Positions 6,507-14,513 are shown, numbered from the stretch's first letter. The stretch: DNA of 15,880 nt from Chloroflexota bacterium (GCA_016189825.1 JACPRR010000281.1:1-15880); one strand, 5' to 3'. The notes: generated by a model not told the origin, from the sequence alone. Numbers and translations: made by a program.

Positions 6507-7616
6507 TCAGCGCTGTGCGAGCAGTGTCCTGGCCCGGTCAAGAACGGCGCCAGCGACCTCGGAAGTCGATGCTTTCCCTCCCATATCCCCGGTCAATACG
6601 AGACCTTCGTCCAGGACTTGAGCCACCGCCTCTCCAATGAGGCGGCCGACCCTCGTAATAGCTTCATCGTGGTGACGCGACCCCAACCACTCGAGCATCA
6701 TCTTGCCGGCGAGGACCTCGCTGATCGGATTCACCGTTCCCTTCCCCGCCTTGCCTGGCGCCGTCCCGTGAATGGGCTCGAACAGGCCGGCACCGTCACC
6801 CAGGTTCGCCCTCGGCCCCAGGCCCACCGACCCGGTGGTGGCCACCATCTCATCGGAGATGATGAAGCCCCAATCGTTGGGGGCCACAACCACGTCGAAG
6901 CTCTCAGGGTTCACCACAAGGATGCCAGCAAGGGCATCGGGCTTCCGCACATCAACATGCACTTCGGGATAAGCCTTGCCCAATTCCTTGCAGGCTTCAA
7001 TAAAGATGATATCCCCTTCGAAAATCCGGGCTTCCACCGCACATATTGTCAGCCTTTGCCTGCGAGATCGGGCCATCTCGAACGCCACCCTGGCGATTCT
7101 CTGCGAGGCGGACCGAGTGATGACACGCGTCTCACAGGAAACATCCGGGACCGGCCGGAAGAAGATACTTGCCGGGAGACCCTCCGTGTTTTCGCGGACC
7201 ATCACCATGTCAATGCCCGGCCTGAGCGCTGTCTTCACACCCCGGTAGGAACGGCAGGGAGTGACATTAGCGTATGTGTTGAGGGCCTTCTTGATGGTCA
7301 CGCCGACCGGGGCAGACCCGGGCGACTTGGCGCCTGCTGTAGGCGCCTTAAATACCACCCTCAGGTCCCGTATGGTTTGCAGTGACTCGGGTGGAAGCGC
7401 GTTCCCGTATTTCCTCGCGCAGTGGGCGCCGGCCTCCACTTCCACGAAATCGACACGCGGGCAACCCGATTCGGACAACAGAGGTTTCAAGACGCTGAGA
7501 GCGGCGTCCATCATCTCGGGACCAGAATCGTCTTCTGGCCCGCCCCTGATAAGCGCCACGCGGTACCCGCCCGCCCCGCGGTTGCCGGCGCTGGAGCTAT
7601 CCTTCGGCTGCAACAT
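6507..7616 (-). CDS. Isocitrate/isopropylmalate dehydrogenase-family protein with altered active site
   Basis: This 369-residue protein has the beta-decarboxylating dehydrogenase fold. It shows VKTAL...DMVMVRENTEG (127-146), ITRSASQRIARVAFE (166-180), PDALAG (226-231), SFDVVVAPN (239-247) and the cofactor loop FEPIHGTAPGKAGKGTVNP (279-297). Family members oxidise 2R-hydroxy acids with NAD(P) and decarboxylate the product. Several catalytic positions differ: the Tyr after NTEGL is Pro148, the catalytic Lys of the DKAN segment appears to be Glu195, and the metal-binding Asp of GDILSD is Phe251 (GFIISD). Two substrate arginines (RKxL and NVRP) read Lys and Thr119. D227 and D255 remain. The nucleotide site looks intact, so it may bind NAD(P) but catalyse something different, or not catalyse. 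The ATG lacks a strong Shine-Dalgarno. It follows the methyltransferase gene by 33 bases. It is not a conventional LeuB or Icd. Confidence 0.8.
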   Translation of the reverse strand: MLQPKDSSSAGNRGAGGYRVALIRGGPEDDSGPEMMDAALSVLKPLLSESGCPRVDFVEVEAGAHCARKYGNALPPESLQTIRDLRVVFKAPTAGAKSPGSAPVGVTIKKALNTYANVTPCRSYRGVKTALRPGIDMVMVRENTEGLPASIFFRPVPDVSCETRVITRSASQRIARVAFEMARSRRQRLTICAVEARIFEGDIIFIEACKELGKAYPEVHVDVRKPDALAGILVVNPESFDVVVAPNDWGFIISDEMVATTGSVGLGPRANLGDGAGLFEPIHGTAPGKAGKGTVNPISEVLAGKMMLEWLGSRHHDEAITRVGRLIGEAVAQVLDEGLVLTGDMGGKASTSEVAGAVLDRARTLLAQR

Positions 7617-7649
7617 GGTTGTCCGGTCGCATCCTAGCGTCGCCGGCGT

Positions 7650-8765
7650 TCAGGCCTTGATCGGAAGCTGGCCACACTCATCGATGAGTTCAACTATCCT
7701 GCCCACCCGCTCGATATTGCCATCGAAAGGCACGTTGTCTCCCATGCCCACTATGAAGGCGTTGCCCGGGGCTATTTCCTTGAAGAGTTTCCTCACGTAA
7801 GCATCGAACTCTTCATCGCTATACTGCGGCTCGAATAGTATCGCCGGCATTCCCCCCCAAACAACCACCCTGTCGCCCCAGGCCTTTCTCAAATCCGCGG
7901 TGGTGACGGACGTCATCGGCGCCGGACAAAACGCTTCGGCCATGTCGATACCGGTTTCGAGGAACATGGGGATGAGCCTTCGCACCTCCCCATCCATGTG
8001 GACCATGGTAACTTTCCCCTTGGAATGAACATAGTCCACCGCTTCCCGGAAATAGGGCACGAAGTACTTCCTGAACACCGGCGTGTGAATGTCGTCGCTC
8101 CAGTTCCCGTCAACCTGGACATGCTCCGTAGGCGACTCAGCGAGTATCTTCAGCTTCTTCCAGACCAGTTCTTTGGTAACTTCATACAAGTGTTCGACCT
8201 GGCTGCGGTGGTCGGCGAGCTCGAAGAAGAAGCGCTCAAACCCCATGAACTTGCGCATCACCTCTTGCATCGGCGACTGGCTTGCCCTCACGTGCACGAG
8301 GCCATCTTCACCGACCCGCTGTACCGCCTTCAGGTACTTGTCCTGGTCAATTGTGAGCACGGTGTTTTCGATGAGGTACTCAATCGGCGCATAGTCCTCG
8401 GCGCTCTTGAACATGTGTTCAGTCTCGTAGGCGGCTACCGTACCCTCTTCCTGCGTGAACACCACCTTCCGGGTAACATTGCCCTTCGGCGTCCGGTACT
8501 CGGTAGTCCGGTAAGGCGGAGCGTCGCTGTCAACGATTTCCACGTTCCGGAAGGTCTCTTTCCAAATATACTCGTGGCGTTGCCTGATGCCTGCGCCCAG
8601 GTCGCGGAGAATGTCCACCATGTCCAGTCCGCGGTATTTCTCCGGCAGAGTGCCGTGCACCTTGTTGTAGTTGTACCACAGGTCGATCCTGGCGCCGAAG
8701 GGCAACTTGTCCACCGGCTGTTTGCGCGAGGCGGCCAGTATCCTCTGCTTGTGCGTCATCATCAT
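7650..8765 (-). CDS. URO-D-fold corrinoid-dependent methyltransferase
   Basis: This 371-residue protein has the uroporphyrinogen-decarboxylase fold used by MtaA/MtbA/CmuA-type methyltransferases. These move methyl groups between a substrate or tetrahydrofolate and a corrinoid protein. Recognisable parts are the N-terminal THKQRILAASRKQPVDKLPFG (4-24), VHVRASQSPMQEVMR (157-171), VTMVHMDG (252-259), GIDMAEAFCPAP (272-283) and WGGMPA (303-308). MtaA-type enzymes have a zinc-binding H-x-C plus a later Cys. Here H256 and C280 are present, but the middle ligand is D258 (HMD). This occurs, as I recall, in demethylase-type relatives. It lies next to a corrinoid protein, which makes porphyrin biosynthesis unlikely. 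ATG at 8765, first of three consecutive ATGs, was chosen because AGGA lies 7 bases upstream; the next gene upstream ends 37 bases away. Confidence 0.85.
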   Translation of the reverse strand: MMMTHKQRILAASRKQPVDKLPFGARIDLWYNYNKVHGTLPEKYRGLDMVDILRDLGAGIRQRHEYIWKETFRNVEIVDSDAPPYRTTEYRTPKGNVTRKVVFTQEEGTVAAYETEHMFKSAEDYAPIEYLIENTVLTIDQDKYLKAVQRVGEDGLVHVRASQSPMQEVMRKFMGFERFFFELADHRSQVEHLYEVTKELVWKKLKILAESPTEHVQVDGNWSDDIHTPVFRKYFVPYFREAVDYVHSKGKVTMVHMDGEVRRLIPMFLETGIDMAEAFCPAPMTSVTTADLRKAWGDRVVVWGGMPAILFEPQYSDEEFDAYVRKLFKEIAPGNAFIVGMGDNVPFDGNIERVGRIVELIDECGQLPIKA

Positions 8766-8802
8766 CGGCTTGTCCTGACCAGTCCTGTTACAGGCCGCCC
8801 CC

Positions 8803-9456
8803 TCATTTGCCCACCAGCTCTCGACACAGCTTGGCCGCATCCCCGCCGTTGGCGCCGTAGCCATCGGCGCCAATGTAGTCGGCATAATGCTTGGTCACCG
8901 GGGCTCCGCCCACGATCACCTTGACCCGGGAACGCAGATCAGCCTCCTTCAGGGCCTTGATGACCTCGGCCATGACGACCATGGTGGTGGTGACCAGTGC
9001 CGACATCCCCAGGATGTCCGGCTTGTGTTCCTCGACAGCTTTCACGAACCCGCTCACCGGGATGTTTATGCCCAGGTCGACGACCTGGAACCCGGTTCCT
9101 TCGAGCATCGTCGTCACCAGATTCTTGCCCACGTCATGGATGTCGCCGAAGACGGTGCCGATAACCACCCGGCCGCGAGAGGGGACGCCGGCTGAGGAGA
9201 GCCGCGGCTTCAGCACCGCCAGCGCCCGGCTCACCGCGCGGCTGGCCAGCAGCATGTCGGGCACGAAGAACTCCCCGGTGCTGTACTTTTCGCCGACAAT
9301 GCCCATTGCCGGCTGCAGCCCGGAGGTGACAATATCCTCAGGGGAAACACCCTTGCCCAGGGCATCCTTTACCAGCTCCAAGAGCCGGGCATCGTCCTGG
9401 TTCAGTACCGAATCGATCAGTGGAGCATAGCTAAATCCGTTGTCAGTCGCGCTCAT
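8803..9456 (-). CDS. Methyltransferase corrinoid protein (MtaC/MtbC-like, B12-binding)
   Basis: This 217-residue cytoplasmic carrier holds a cobamide and shuttles a methyl group between two methyltransferases. The N-terminal helical cap (about 10-90) reads LKPAMG-like as LQPAMGIVGEKYSTGEFFVPDMLLASRA (47-74). The Rossmann-like B12 domain follows, with the cobalt-ligating DxHxxG motif as D105, H107 and G110 (GDIHDVGKN). S152 in GMSALVT and the GG (183-184) lie before the nucleotide-tail pocket. Length and layout match the family. ATG at 9456 has AAAGGA 7 bases upstream. It begins 15 bases after the selenoprotein gene and precedes the URO-D-type methyltransferase by 37 bases, the usual pairing for such systems. 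Confidence 0.93.
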   Translation of the reverse strand: MSATDNGFSYAPLIDSVLNQDDARLLELVKDALGKGVSPEDIVTSGLQPAMGIVGEKYSTGEFFVPDMLLASRAVSRALAVLKPRLSSAGVPSRGRVVIGTVFGDIHDVGKNLVTTMLEGTGFQVVDLGINIPVSGFVKAVEEHKPDILGMSALVTTTMVVMAEVIKALKEADLRSRVKVIVGGAPVTKHYADYIGADGYGANGGDAAKLCRELVGK

Positions 9457-9471
9457 AGTCCAGTCCTTTCT

Positions 9472-11211
9472 CTATAGCCAGCCCGGCACCGGCCCCAGGT
9501 CTTCTTCGGCCTGTTTGAGCAAGCTGTCCCAATTCGGTGGAAGCCTGATCTCCTTGCACACCGGTTTGAAGCTGGGACCATTCTGCATCCAGTACCCGTG
9601 TCCGGATTGTTGTCCTCCGGCTACCACTATCATGATGTCTTCCGGCCTTTCCGTTACCGGCCACGGCACCCCCATAGCCAGGTACTTGTGGGCGGCAACC
9701 CGGCTTTCCAGGGTATCCGCGCCTACCTGCTGGAGGACCTGCCAGGGCACTTTGGAGTGTTCCCACAAAAAGGCCTGCACCTTCTCTCTAGTCCAGCCGA
9801 ACCTCGCCAGTCCACGGGCGGTGCCCCGGGCCATGACCACGATCCCTGGTGTTCCCTCGGGCCGGGCCACGCTGCGCAACCAGTAGTTCATGTTGGGCAA
9901 TCTCATGTTCGCCGCAAAACTGTGAAGCGTCGAGGGCACTGTTTCCGCGCTGCCTATCGAAGTGTCGCCAACGTTGACACAGCTCGAAACCGGGTGCACG
10001 GCAACAGTATTGCTACCGCGCGAATATCCGAAGTAGCTCGCGCTAAGCGGCTCCCAGCCCTCGGGAAGCCCTTCTTCATCCTCGGCGAATACAACGTTGG
10101 TGTACTTGCCGGCGCCGCCGAATATGGACATGGAGCCGAGGCCGGGGACGGCACCGCCGACATTCACCAAGAGCAACCTAACGGCCCTCCCGATGCTGCC
10201 GCCGGCGGGAAACCGCGAGCTGGGCCCAAGGCACCCGTAGCCCGAATTGAGACGTATCTGCCTGGCCACCGGCCCGTTCACGATCATGGCAGGAAAGATA
10301 GAACAGGTGGTGGCATTGAACGACTGGTGCACCACCGCGGGGTCGATTATGCCTTCAATAGCAGCAATCAGCACCGGCAGGTATTCGGGACGGCCTCCTG
10401 CCATCGCCAGGTTGATGGCAAGCGTCTCGACAGTGGCTATCCTGCCCTGAGGGAGGATCTTGCCGATTATCCGGTCCCGGGGCAAGTCCGTCCCCGATAG
10501 TATCCAGCTAACCCTTTCTTCGGTCGGCGGCAGCAGTGGCAGGCCATCTCCCCAGCCCTTTCTCAAGAAGAGCTGGTTGAGCCTTGAGGAAGCTTCCTCA
10601 TAGTCCCTGCCACCGGCCTCAAGCTGCTCCTTCGCGCCTGCTGCTTGCTTCTTGGCTCCGGGCTGCCACTGAGACAGGCCGTAGACCACCTTGTCGATGT
10701 TCTGCTCAAGAGGGCTGAGGTCGCTGCCGGGAACGAACATTTCAATGGGGAACTCGGTCACGGTAGGAGCTTCAGGTGTGAAGCCGAGGCCGGCAAAGGC
10801 GTTGGCCACCACCTGGGAGAATCCCTTGCGGGTGACGACAAAAGAGGGTATGCCCAGCTTCTCGCTGGCCGCTGCAGCCCGACCGGCTGCGGTGGAACAG
10901 GCCCCTCAGGCCGCCATGCCCGAGATCACAGCATCGCATCCCTTCTCCTTCACCAGCCGGCTGACGAGATCGAGGTCCTCGTGGCCGGGCCCGGACACGA
11001 CCTCGGAGTACGGGATAATCCTCACTGTAGGGAACCGTTTTTTCAGTTGCTCCCTGAGCGCGGGAAACACCCTCTGGTATTCCCACATCCCGTTGGATAT
11101 CTCGCAGATGGTCTTGCCGGCTAGCGTGTCTAACCGGGGCGCATGGGAAAGCGACGCGCCGGAGGCGCCCGTTGGATCGTGCACTCTCAATCTTGTCGTG
11201 TTGCCAGACAT
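9472..11211 (-). CDS. UGSC-type selenoprotein (Sec102, U-G-A-C motif) fused to a large conserved domain
   Basis: This is a single frame of 579 residues when the UGA at 10908-10906 is read as selenocysteine. The N-terminal part (about 1-180) resembles the UGSC family of (seleno)proteins: VHDPTG (10-15), APRLDTLAGKTICEISNG (24-41), CDAVISGMAA-U-GACS (92-106), then GIPSFVVTRKGF (120-131). U102 and C105 give a U-x-x-C redox pair. A charged, Ala-rich linker (about 183-203) leads to a C-terminal domain with LFLRKGWGDGLPLLPP (214-229), GGRPEYLPVLIAAIEG (272-287) and IGRAVRLLLVNVGGAVPG (340-357). I have seen such sequences as long hypothetical proteins but cannot name the domain. Homology-like content is continuous across the UGA, and a SECIS-like hairpin follows it. 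ATG at 11211 has AAGGAG 4 bases upstream. Conventional calling would give a 101-residue fragment and a C-terminal fragment starting near 10812. The role is unknown; thiol/selenol redox or reductase chemistry is likely. Confidence 0.85.
10867..10908 (-). promoter_or_regulatory. UGA selenocysteine codon with bacterial SECIS-like hairpin
   Basis: Starting at the in-frame UGA (10908-10906), the minus-strand RNA folds as an apical stem GCAGCC-GGUCG-GGCUGC (10890-10874). A lower GGCC/GGCC pairing joins 10903-10900 with 10870-10867. The apical loop carries GGUC at nucleotides 25-28 counted from the U of UGA. The E. coli fdhF SECIS has GGUC at about 22-25 at the tip of a stem. Position, loop sequence and reading through coding DNA fit the bacterial SECIS model recognised by SelB. 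Confidence 0.75.
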
Positions 11212-11255
11212 ACATCTCCTTGTTGCGCAGCCCACGCCCGGCTATCCGCCGGGGC

Positions 11256-12293
11256 TCACGGTTCCAGGATGATCTTCATGGCTTCCCGCTTCTTCAGGAT
11301 CTGGAATGCCTTGTCAACCTGCGACAGTGGCATGCGCGTCATAAGCGGTTTCACATCGACGGCCCCCGAGGCGAGCAGCTTTATGGAGCGCTGGAAGGTC
11401 GTCGGCCTCCGACCCATGTGGAAAATAATGCTTGGCTCGCCCAGCCGGCGCAGGTCGGCCCCTTCGAAGTTTACCGGGCCCTCGGTCGAGGCGGTGACCA
11501 CCAACTGGCCCCCGCACCTCAGAAGCTGCACTTTTTCCCTGCCGGCCCCGGTGGTGGTAGCATCGAAGACAATATCCACACCCATCCCACCGGTCTTTGT
11601 ATTAATGATGTCCACCACTGGTTCTTCCGCTGAGGCCAGCGTCTCGAAGCCGAGGTTTTGGGCGAGCTCCAGCCGCTTGTCCCTCGTCCGGCCGATAATC
11701 CAGGTCCGTCCCGCGCCGGACGCCCTAGCCACCATCGCCTCAAGGAGTCCGATCGCGCCGGCGCCAATGACAACAACATCGTCTCCCGGTTTCAGAGATG
11801 ACACCTCGATGGCCCTCACCGCCACCCCCAGCGGCTCCAGCATGGGAGCCTCCTCCTGGCGGACGCCGTCGGGAATCTTGTACAGGTGGAAAGGAGACAC
11901 GACGACATACTCGGCCATCGCGCCATCCGACATGGAGCCCAGGGGCTTACGGCGGCGGCACAGATTGAACTGGCCAGCCCGGCATGCGTAGCATTCGCCG
12001 CAGGCGAATATCGAGTCGCAGGCCACTCTGTCACCGGCTTTCAGGTCCTGGGTCACAGCGGACCCAACCTCAGCTACGATCCCGGCAGGCTCATGCCCCG
12101 GTATTCTCGGCAATTGGACCACCCCTGATGCCCTCACCCGGCCTTTCGGCGTCCAGTCGTAGAAGTCCAGGTCCCCGCCACAGATGCCACAGCCAGTAAC
12201 TTGCAGCAGCACCTGGTCCGGCCTAATAGTGGGTTTGGGCCAATCCAGGTATTCGATACCAACGCCTTCTCTGGTCTTGACAGCAGCTTTCAT
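11256..12293 (-). CDS. Zinc-dependent medium-chain alcohol dehydrogenase
   Basis: This 345-residue enzyme of the MDR family, resembling threonine/sorbitol dehydrogenases, would interconvert an alcohol and a carbonyl. The catalytic zinc site is C38 (GCGICGGD), H67-E68 (PGHEPAG) and E153 (MLEPLG). The structural zinc lobe has C98, C101, C104 and C112. The nucleotide fold is GAGAIG (177-182). The usual acidic residue at the end of the second strand is replaced by G201-R202 in WIIGRTRDKR, which points to NADP(H). ATG at 12293 has GAGGAGG about 6 bases upstream. It is the first gene of the minus-strand operon, with the selenoprotein starting 44 bases downstream. A role in oxidising the demethylated product is possible but unproven. 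Confidence 0.92.
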   Translation of the reverse strand: MKAAVKTREGVGIEYLDWPKPTIRPDQVLLQVTGCGICGGDLDFYDWTPKGRVRASGVVQLPRIPGHEPAGIVAEVGSAVTQDLKAGDRVACDSIFACGECYACRAGQFNLCRRRKPLGSMSDGAMAEYVVVSPFHLYKIPDGVRQEEAPMLEPLGVAVRAIEVSSLKPGDDVVVIGAGAIGLLEAMVARASGAGRTWIIGRTRDKRLELAQNLGFETLASAEEPVVDIINTKTGGMGVDIVFDATTTGAGREKVQLLRCGGQLVVTASTEGPVNFEGADLRRLGEPSIIFHMGRRPTTFQRSIKLLASGAVDVKPLMTRMPLSQVDKAFQILKKREAMKIILEP

Positions 12294-12676
12294 TTTTTCC
12301 TCCTCAAATATTCTGCGGCGGATCACATCGGCGACCCGGCTTTGCCCGCCGTGTCATGGCACAATAGCTGTCGATGCCCCGTTTGCGAGGCCGCAGCCAG
12401 GTGGTCCGACCGACATGCGCGATACAACTGGGGAAGCCTATGGATTGTCGCCGTACCTACAACGGCTCACAACCAACAATGCCCGCGGTGGCGCAGGCTG
12501 TTGACATACCGTAACCCCGCGATTATACTCTACCGAAGCGCCGCGAGCAACCGGACTACGCTGATTTCCAGTCAGCTTTCCGCAGGTCTTGTTGCGCGTG
12601 ATAGCCTGACTCAGCCACGTCGGTGTCCACGCCGAATTGGTTCCGGGGTATATCAAGTGCACGGAGGAATGTAGTC
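12294..12676. other. 383-bp divergent intergenic region
   Basis: It lies between the start of the minus-strand operon and the plus-strand lipoprotein gene. The plus-strand promoter at 12501-12529 is clear. For the minus strand the best candidate is only weak: TATTGT (12366-12361) with CTCGCA about 17 bases upstream. No coding sequence, tRNA or riboswitch was recognised. I looked for a B12 box in view of the corrinoid genes and did not find a convincing one. Confidence 0.55.
12501..12529 (+). promoter_or_regulatory. Near-consensus sigma-70 promoter
   Basis: TTGACA (12501-12506) and TATACT (12524-12529) are separated by exactly 17 bases. That is a perfect -35 and a 5/6 match to the -10 box at ideal spacing. 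Transcription would start near 12536, leaving a leader of about 140 bases before the lipoprotein gene. The strength suggests high expression unless a repressor acts here. Confidence 0.75.
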
Positions 12677-14461
12677 ATGACCAGGGTCCTCGGGAGTAAG
12701 TGCAAGGGCAAGGGAGGGTTGACAAGGATTACACGAGCTGCGGGCGTTATCGCTGCCGCGGTTGTGGTTGGGGCCGCGTTTCTTGCTGGCTGCGCCAGGC
12801 CGGCAGACACGACAACGACGGGCACCACTACCAGGCCCGCTACGACTTCTGCGGCGACATCGGCCCCTCCAATAACCACAACCAGCAAACCGACGACGAC
12901 AGCAGCGCCAACTACCGCAAAAACGGCGGCTCCTACGGGACCCTCTGGCGAGCTGAGGCTTGCGGTATCCAGTTTCGGCCAGGAGAAGTTCAACCCACCG
13001 GCCAACTCAGCATCGTCCGGCTATGTGGTGATGGCGCCTGTACTTGACTGGATGTTCTGGGCGGAGGCGCCGGGACGTGTGTCACCTGGCATAGTCGAGA
13101 AATGGGCGCTGGCGCCCAATGGGCTTTCTTATACTTACACGGTCCGCAAGAGTGTCAAGTTCCATAACGGCCAGGACCTGACGGCAAAGGACGTTAAGTT
13201 CTCCATCGAGCAGTACGGTGGGCCGAAGGCGCCATACTCCAATACCAGGGATGCCATTGGCACAATCGACCTGGTGGATGACTACACCTTGCGGGTGAAC
13301 ACGAAGGGCCTGCAGCAGTACTTGCGGGCTTACCAGGGGCTGTCATCCCCCATGCAGGGCGCAGTCATGCCCAAGGACTACGTCGAGGGCAAGGGCTGGG
13401 AGAACTACGAGGCCCAGCCTGTGGGCAGCGGGCCCTTCAAGTATGTAAGACGCGTGCCGGGGGACATGGTCGAATTCGAGGCCATGCCCAGCCATTGGCG
13501 CCAGACATCAGCTTTCAAGAAGCTTTCCCTGGTGCTGATACCGGAAGAAGCTACCAGGATTGCCGCCGTCAAGACGGGACAGACAGATCTCGCCGAGGTC
13601 AACCTGGACAGCGTGCCCGCGCTCAAGTCTGCTGGTTTCCAGACCGCTGTCGTTGACCAGGTCTCGTTTGAGTCGTACCTGTACGGCGCCTACGACCCCA
13701 AGAATGCGAAGCTGCCGATCTCAGACATCAAGGTGCGCAGGGCGCTGGCGATATCCATCAACCGCGAGGAGATAAAGAACAGCTTCTTCCGCGGTCTGGG
13801 CGGGCCGGCAATGCCCGCCAAGGCCACCGAGGCCACGCTGGATATAGATGCGCCATACTGGGCGAAGTACTTTGCTGATCTCTACAAGTATGACCCGGAG
13901 GAAGCAAAGCGGCTGCTCAAGGAGGCAGGCTATCCGGAGCGCTTCAGCACACCCGCCATCAAGCTGTATGCCCATCCCATTGCCGGCGCCCCGTGGCTGC
14001 CCCAGATAACTGAGATAATAGCGGGGTACTGGTCAAAGGTCGGTGTAAGGGCCGAGGTGACGCCGGTAGACTATGGTGTGCTGGTGTCGTGGTGGGCGAC
14101 CCCTCTCAACCCTGCGCTGGATGGAGCAAATAGCATGATGCGCACTCCGACGAGCAGCAACATCCTGGTCAGGGGTCTCGAATCTACGTTCGGGAGCAAG
14201 GGAAGGCTCCACCTGCTCGAAGACAAGGTCCCTGAAGTCGACCGCCTCATTGCCGCCATTAACGCCGAGTTGGATGAGACCAAAATGAGAGACTTGAACG
14301 CGCAGGCGATCAAGATCATACATGATACCTATGTGGCCTTCCAGATCGGCTCCGCCCCATCGATGGTTGTGATAGGTCCCGGGCTGGATGTTAGCGGATG
14401 GACAACTCCTCTTCCCAGCCCTGTCCTGACCCATTGGGTATCCAGCATCAAGCACAAGTAG
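12677..14461 (+). CDS. ABC transporter family 5 solute-binding lipoprotein (DppA/OppA-type)
   Basis: This 594-residue secreted, lipid-anchored binding protein belongs to the peptide/nickel (SBP_bac_5) class. A basic N-region (2-20) precedes a hydrophobic stretch (21-37) and the lipobox LAGC with C39. A Thr/Ala/Pro-rich linker follows (about 41-85), typical of surface tethering in Gram-positive-like or monoderm Chloroflexota envelopes. The core shows the family patterns GIVEKWALAPNGLSYTYTVR, VKFHNGQDLTAKDVKFSIE and IKVRRALAISINREEI. Family 5 proteins bind oligopeptides but also sugars, opines and other compounds, so the ligand is open. ATG at 12677 has GGAGG 9 bases upstream. Two stops in tandem (TAG TAA) end it. 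No permease or ATPase gene follows, so it is an orphan or uses components elsewhere. The divergent placement suggests it may import the substrate of the neighbouring operon. Confidence 0.92.
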   Translation: MTRVLGSKCKGKGGLTRITRAAGVIAAAVVVGAAFLAGCARPADTTTTGTTTRPATTSAATSAPPITTTSKPTTTAAPTTAKTAAPTGPSGELRLAVSSFGQEKFNPPANSASSGYVVMAPVLDWMFWAEAPGRVSPGIVEKWALAPNGLSYTYTVRKSVKFHNGQDLTAKDVKFSIEQYGGPKAPYSNTRDAIGTIDLVDDYTLRVNTKGLQQYLRAYQGLSSPMQGAVMPKDYVEGKGWENYEAQPVGSGPFKYVRRVPGDMVEFEAMPSHWRQTSAFKKLSLVLIPEEATRIAAVKTGQTDLAEVNLDSVPALKSAGFQTAVVDQVSFESYLYGAYDPKNAKLPISDIKVRRALAISINREEIKNSFFRGLGGPAMPAKATEATLDIDAPYWAKYFADLYKYDPEEAKRLLKEAGYPERFSTPAIKLYAHPIAGAPWLPQITEIIAGYWSKVGVRAEVTPVDYGVLVSWWATPLNPALDGANSMMRTPTSSNILVRGLESTFGSKGRLHLLEDKVPEVDRLIAAINAELDETKMRDLNAQAIKIIHDTYVAFQIGSAPSMVVIGPGLDVSGWTTPLPSPVLTHWVSSIKHK

Positions 14462-14473
14462 TAAGACCGGCTA

Positions 14474-14513
14474 GAGGCGAAACCTCACGGCTACGGCCGT
14501 GGGGTTTCGCCTC
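14474..14513 (+). terminator. 17-bp hairpin after the binding-protein gene
   Basis: A 17-bp stem (14474-14490 with 14497-14513) with one G·U pair and a six-base loop (CTACGG) begins 12 bases past the stop. Its long near-perfect arms match a transcription terminator or a 3'-end stabiliser. No U-tract follows (CACCATG), so it is not a canonical intrinsic terminator. The GGCGAAACC arm pairing with GGTTTCGCC makes it symmetrical and usable on both strands. Confidence 0.6.

Noticed and set aside
7998..8924. Long plus-strand open frame opposite the methyltransferase and corrinoid genes
   Set aside because: It has no recognisable motif, is antisense to two well-supported genes, and is expected from high GC content.
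10906..10908. UGA as a nonsense mutation making a pseudogene
   Set aside because: The coding pattern continues on both sides, the flanking residues match the UGSC motif with a downstream Cys, and a SECIS-like hairpin lies in the right place.
12560..12660. Cobalamin riboswitch ahead of the binding-protein gene
   Set aside because: A GCCAC segment loosely recalls a B12 box, but the surrounding conserved core is absent and it is on the opposite strand to the corrinoid operon.
12669..12674. ATG-TAG start-stop directly after GGAGG upstream of the lipoprotein
   Set aside because: The spacing of one base is too short for initiation; the Shine-Dalgarno fits the ATG at 12677.
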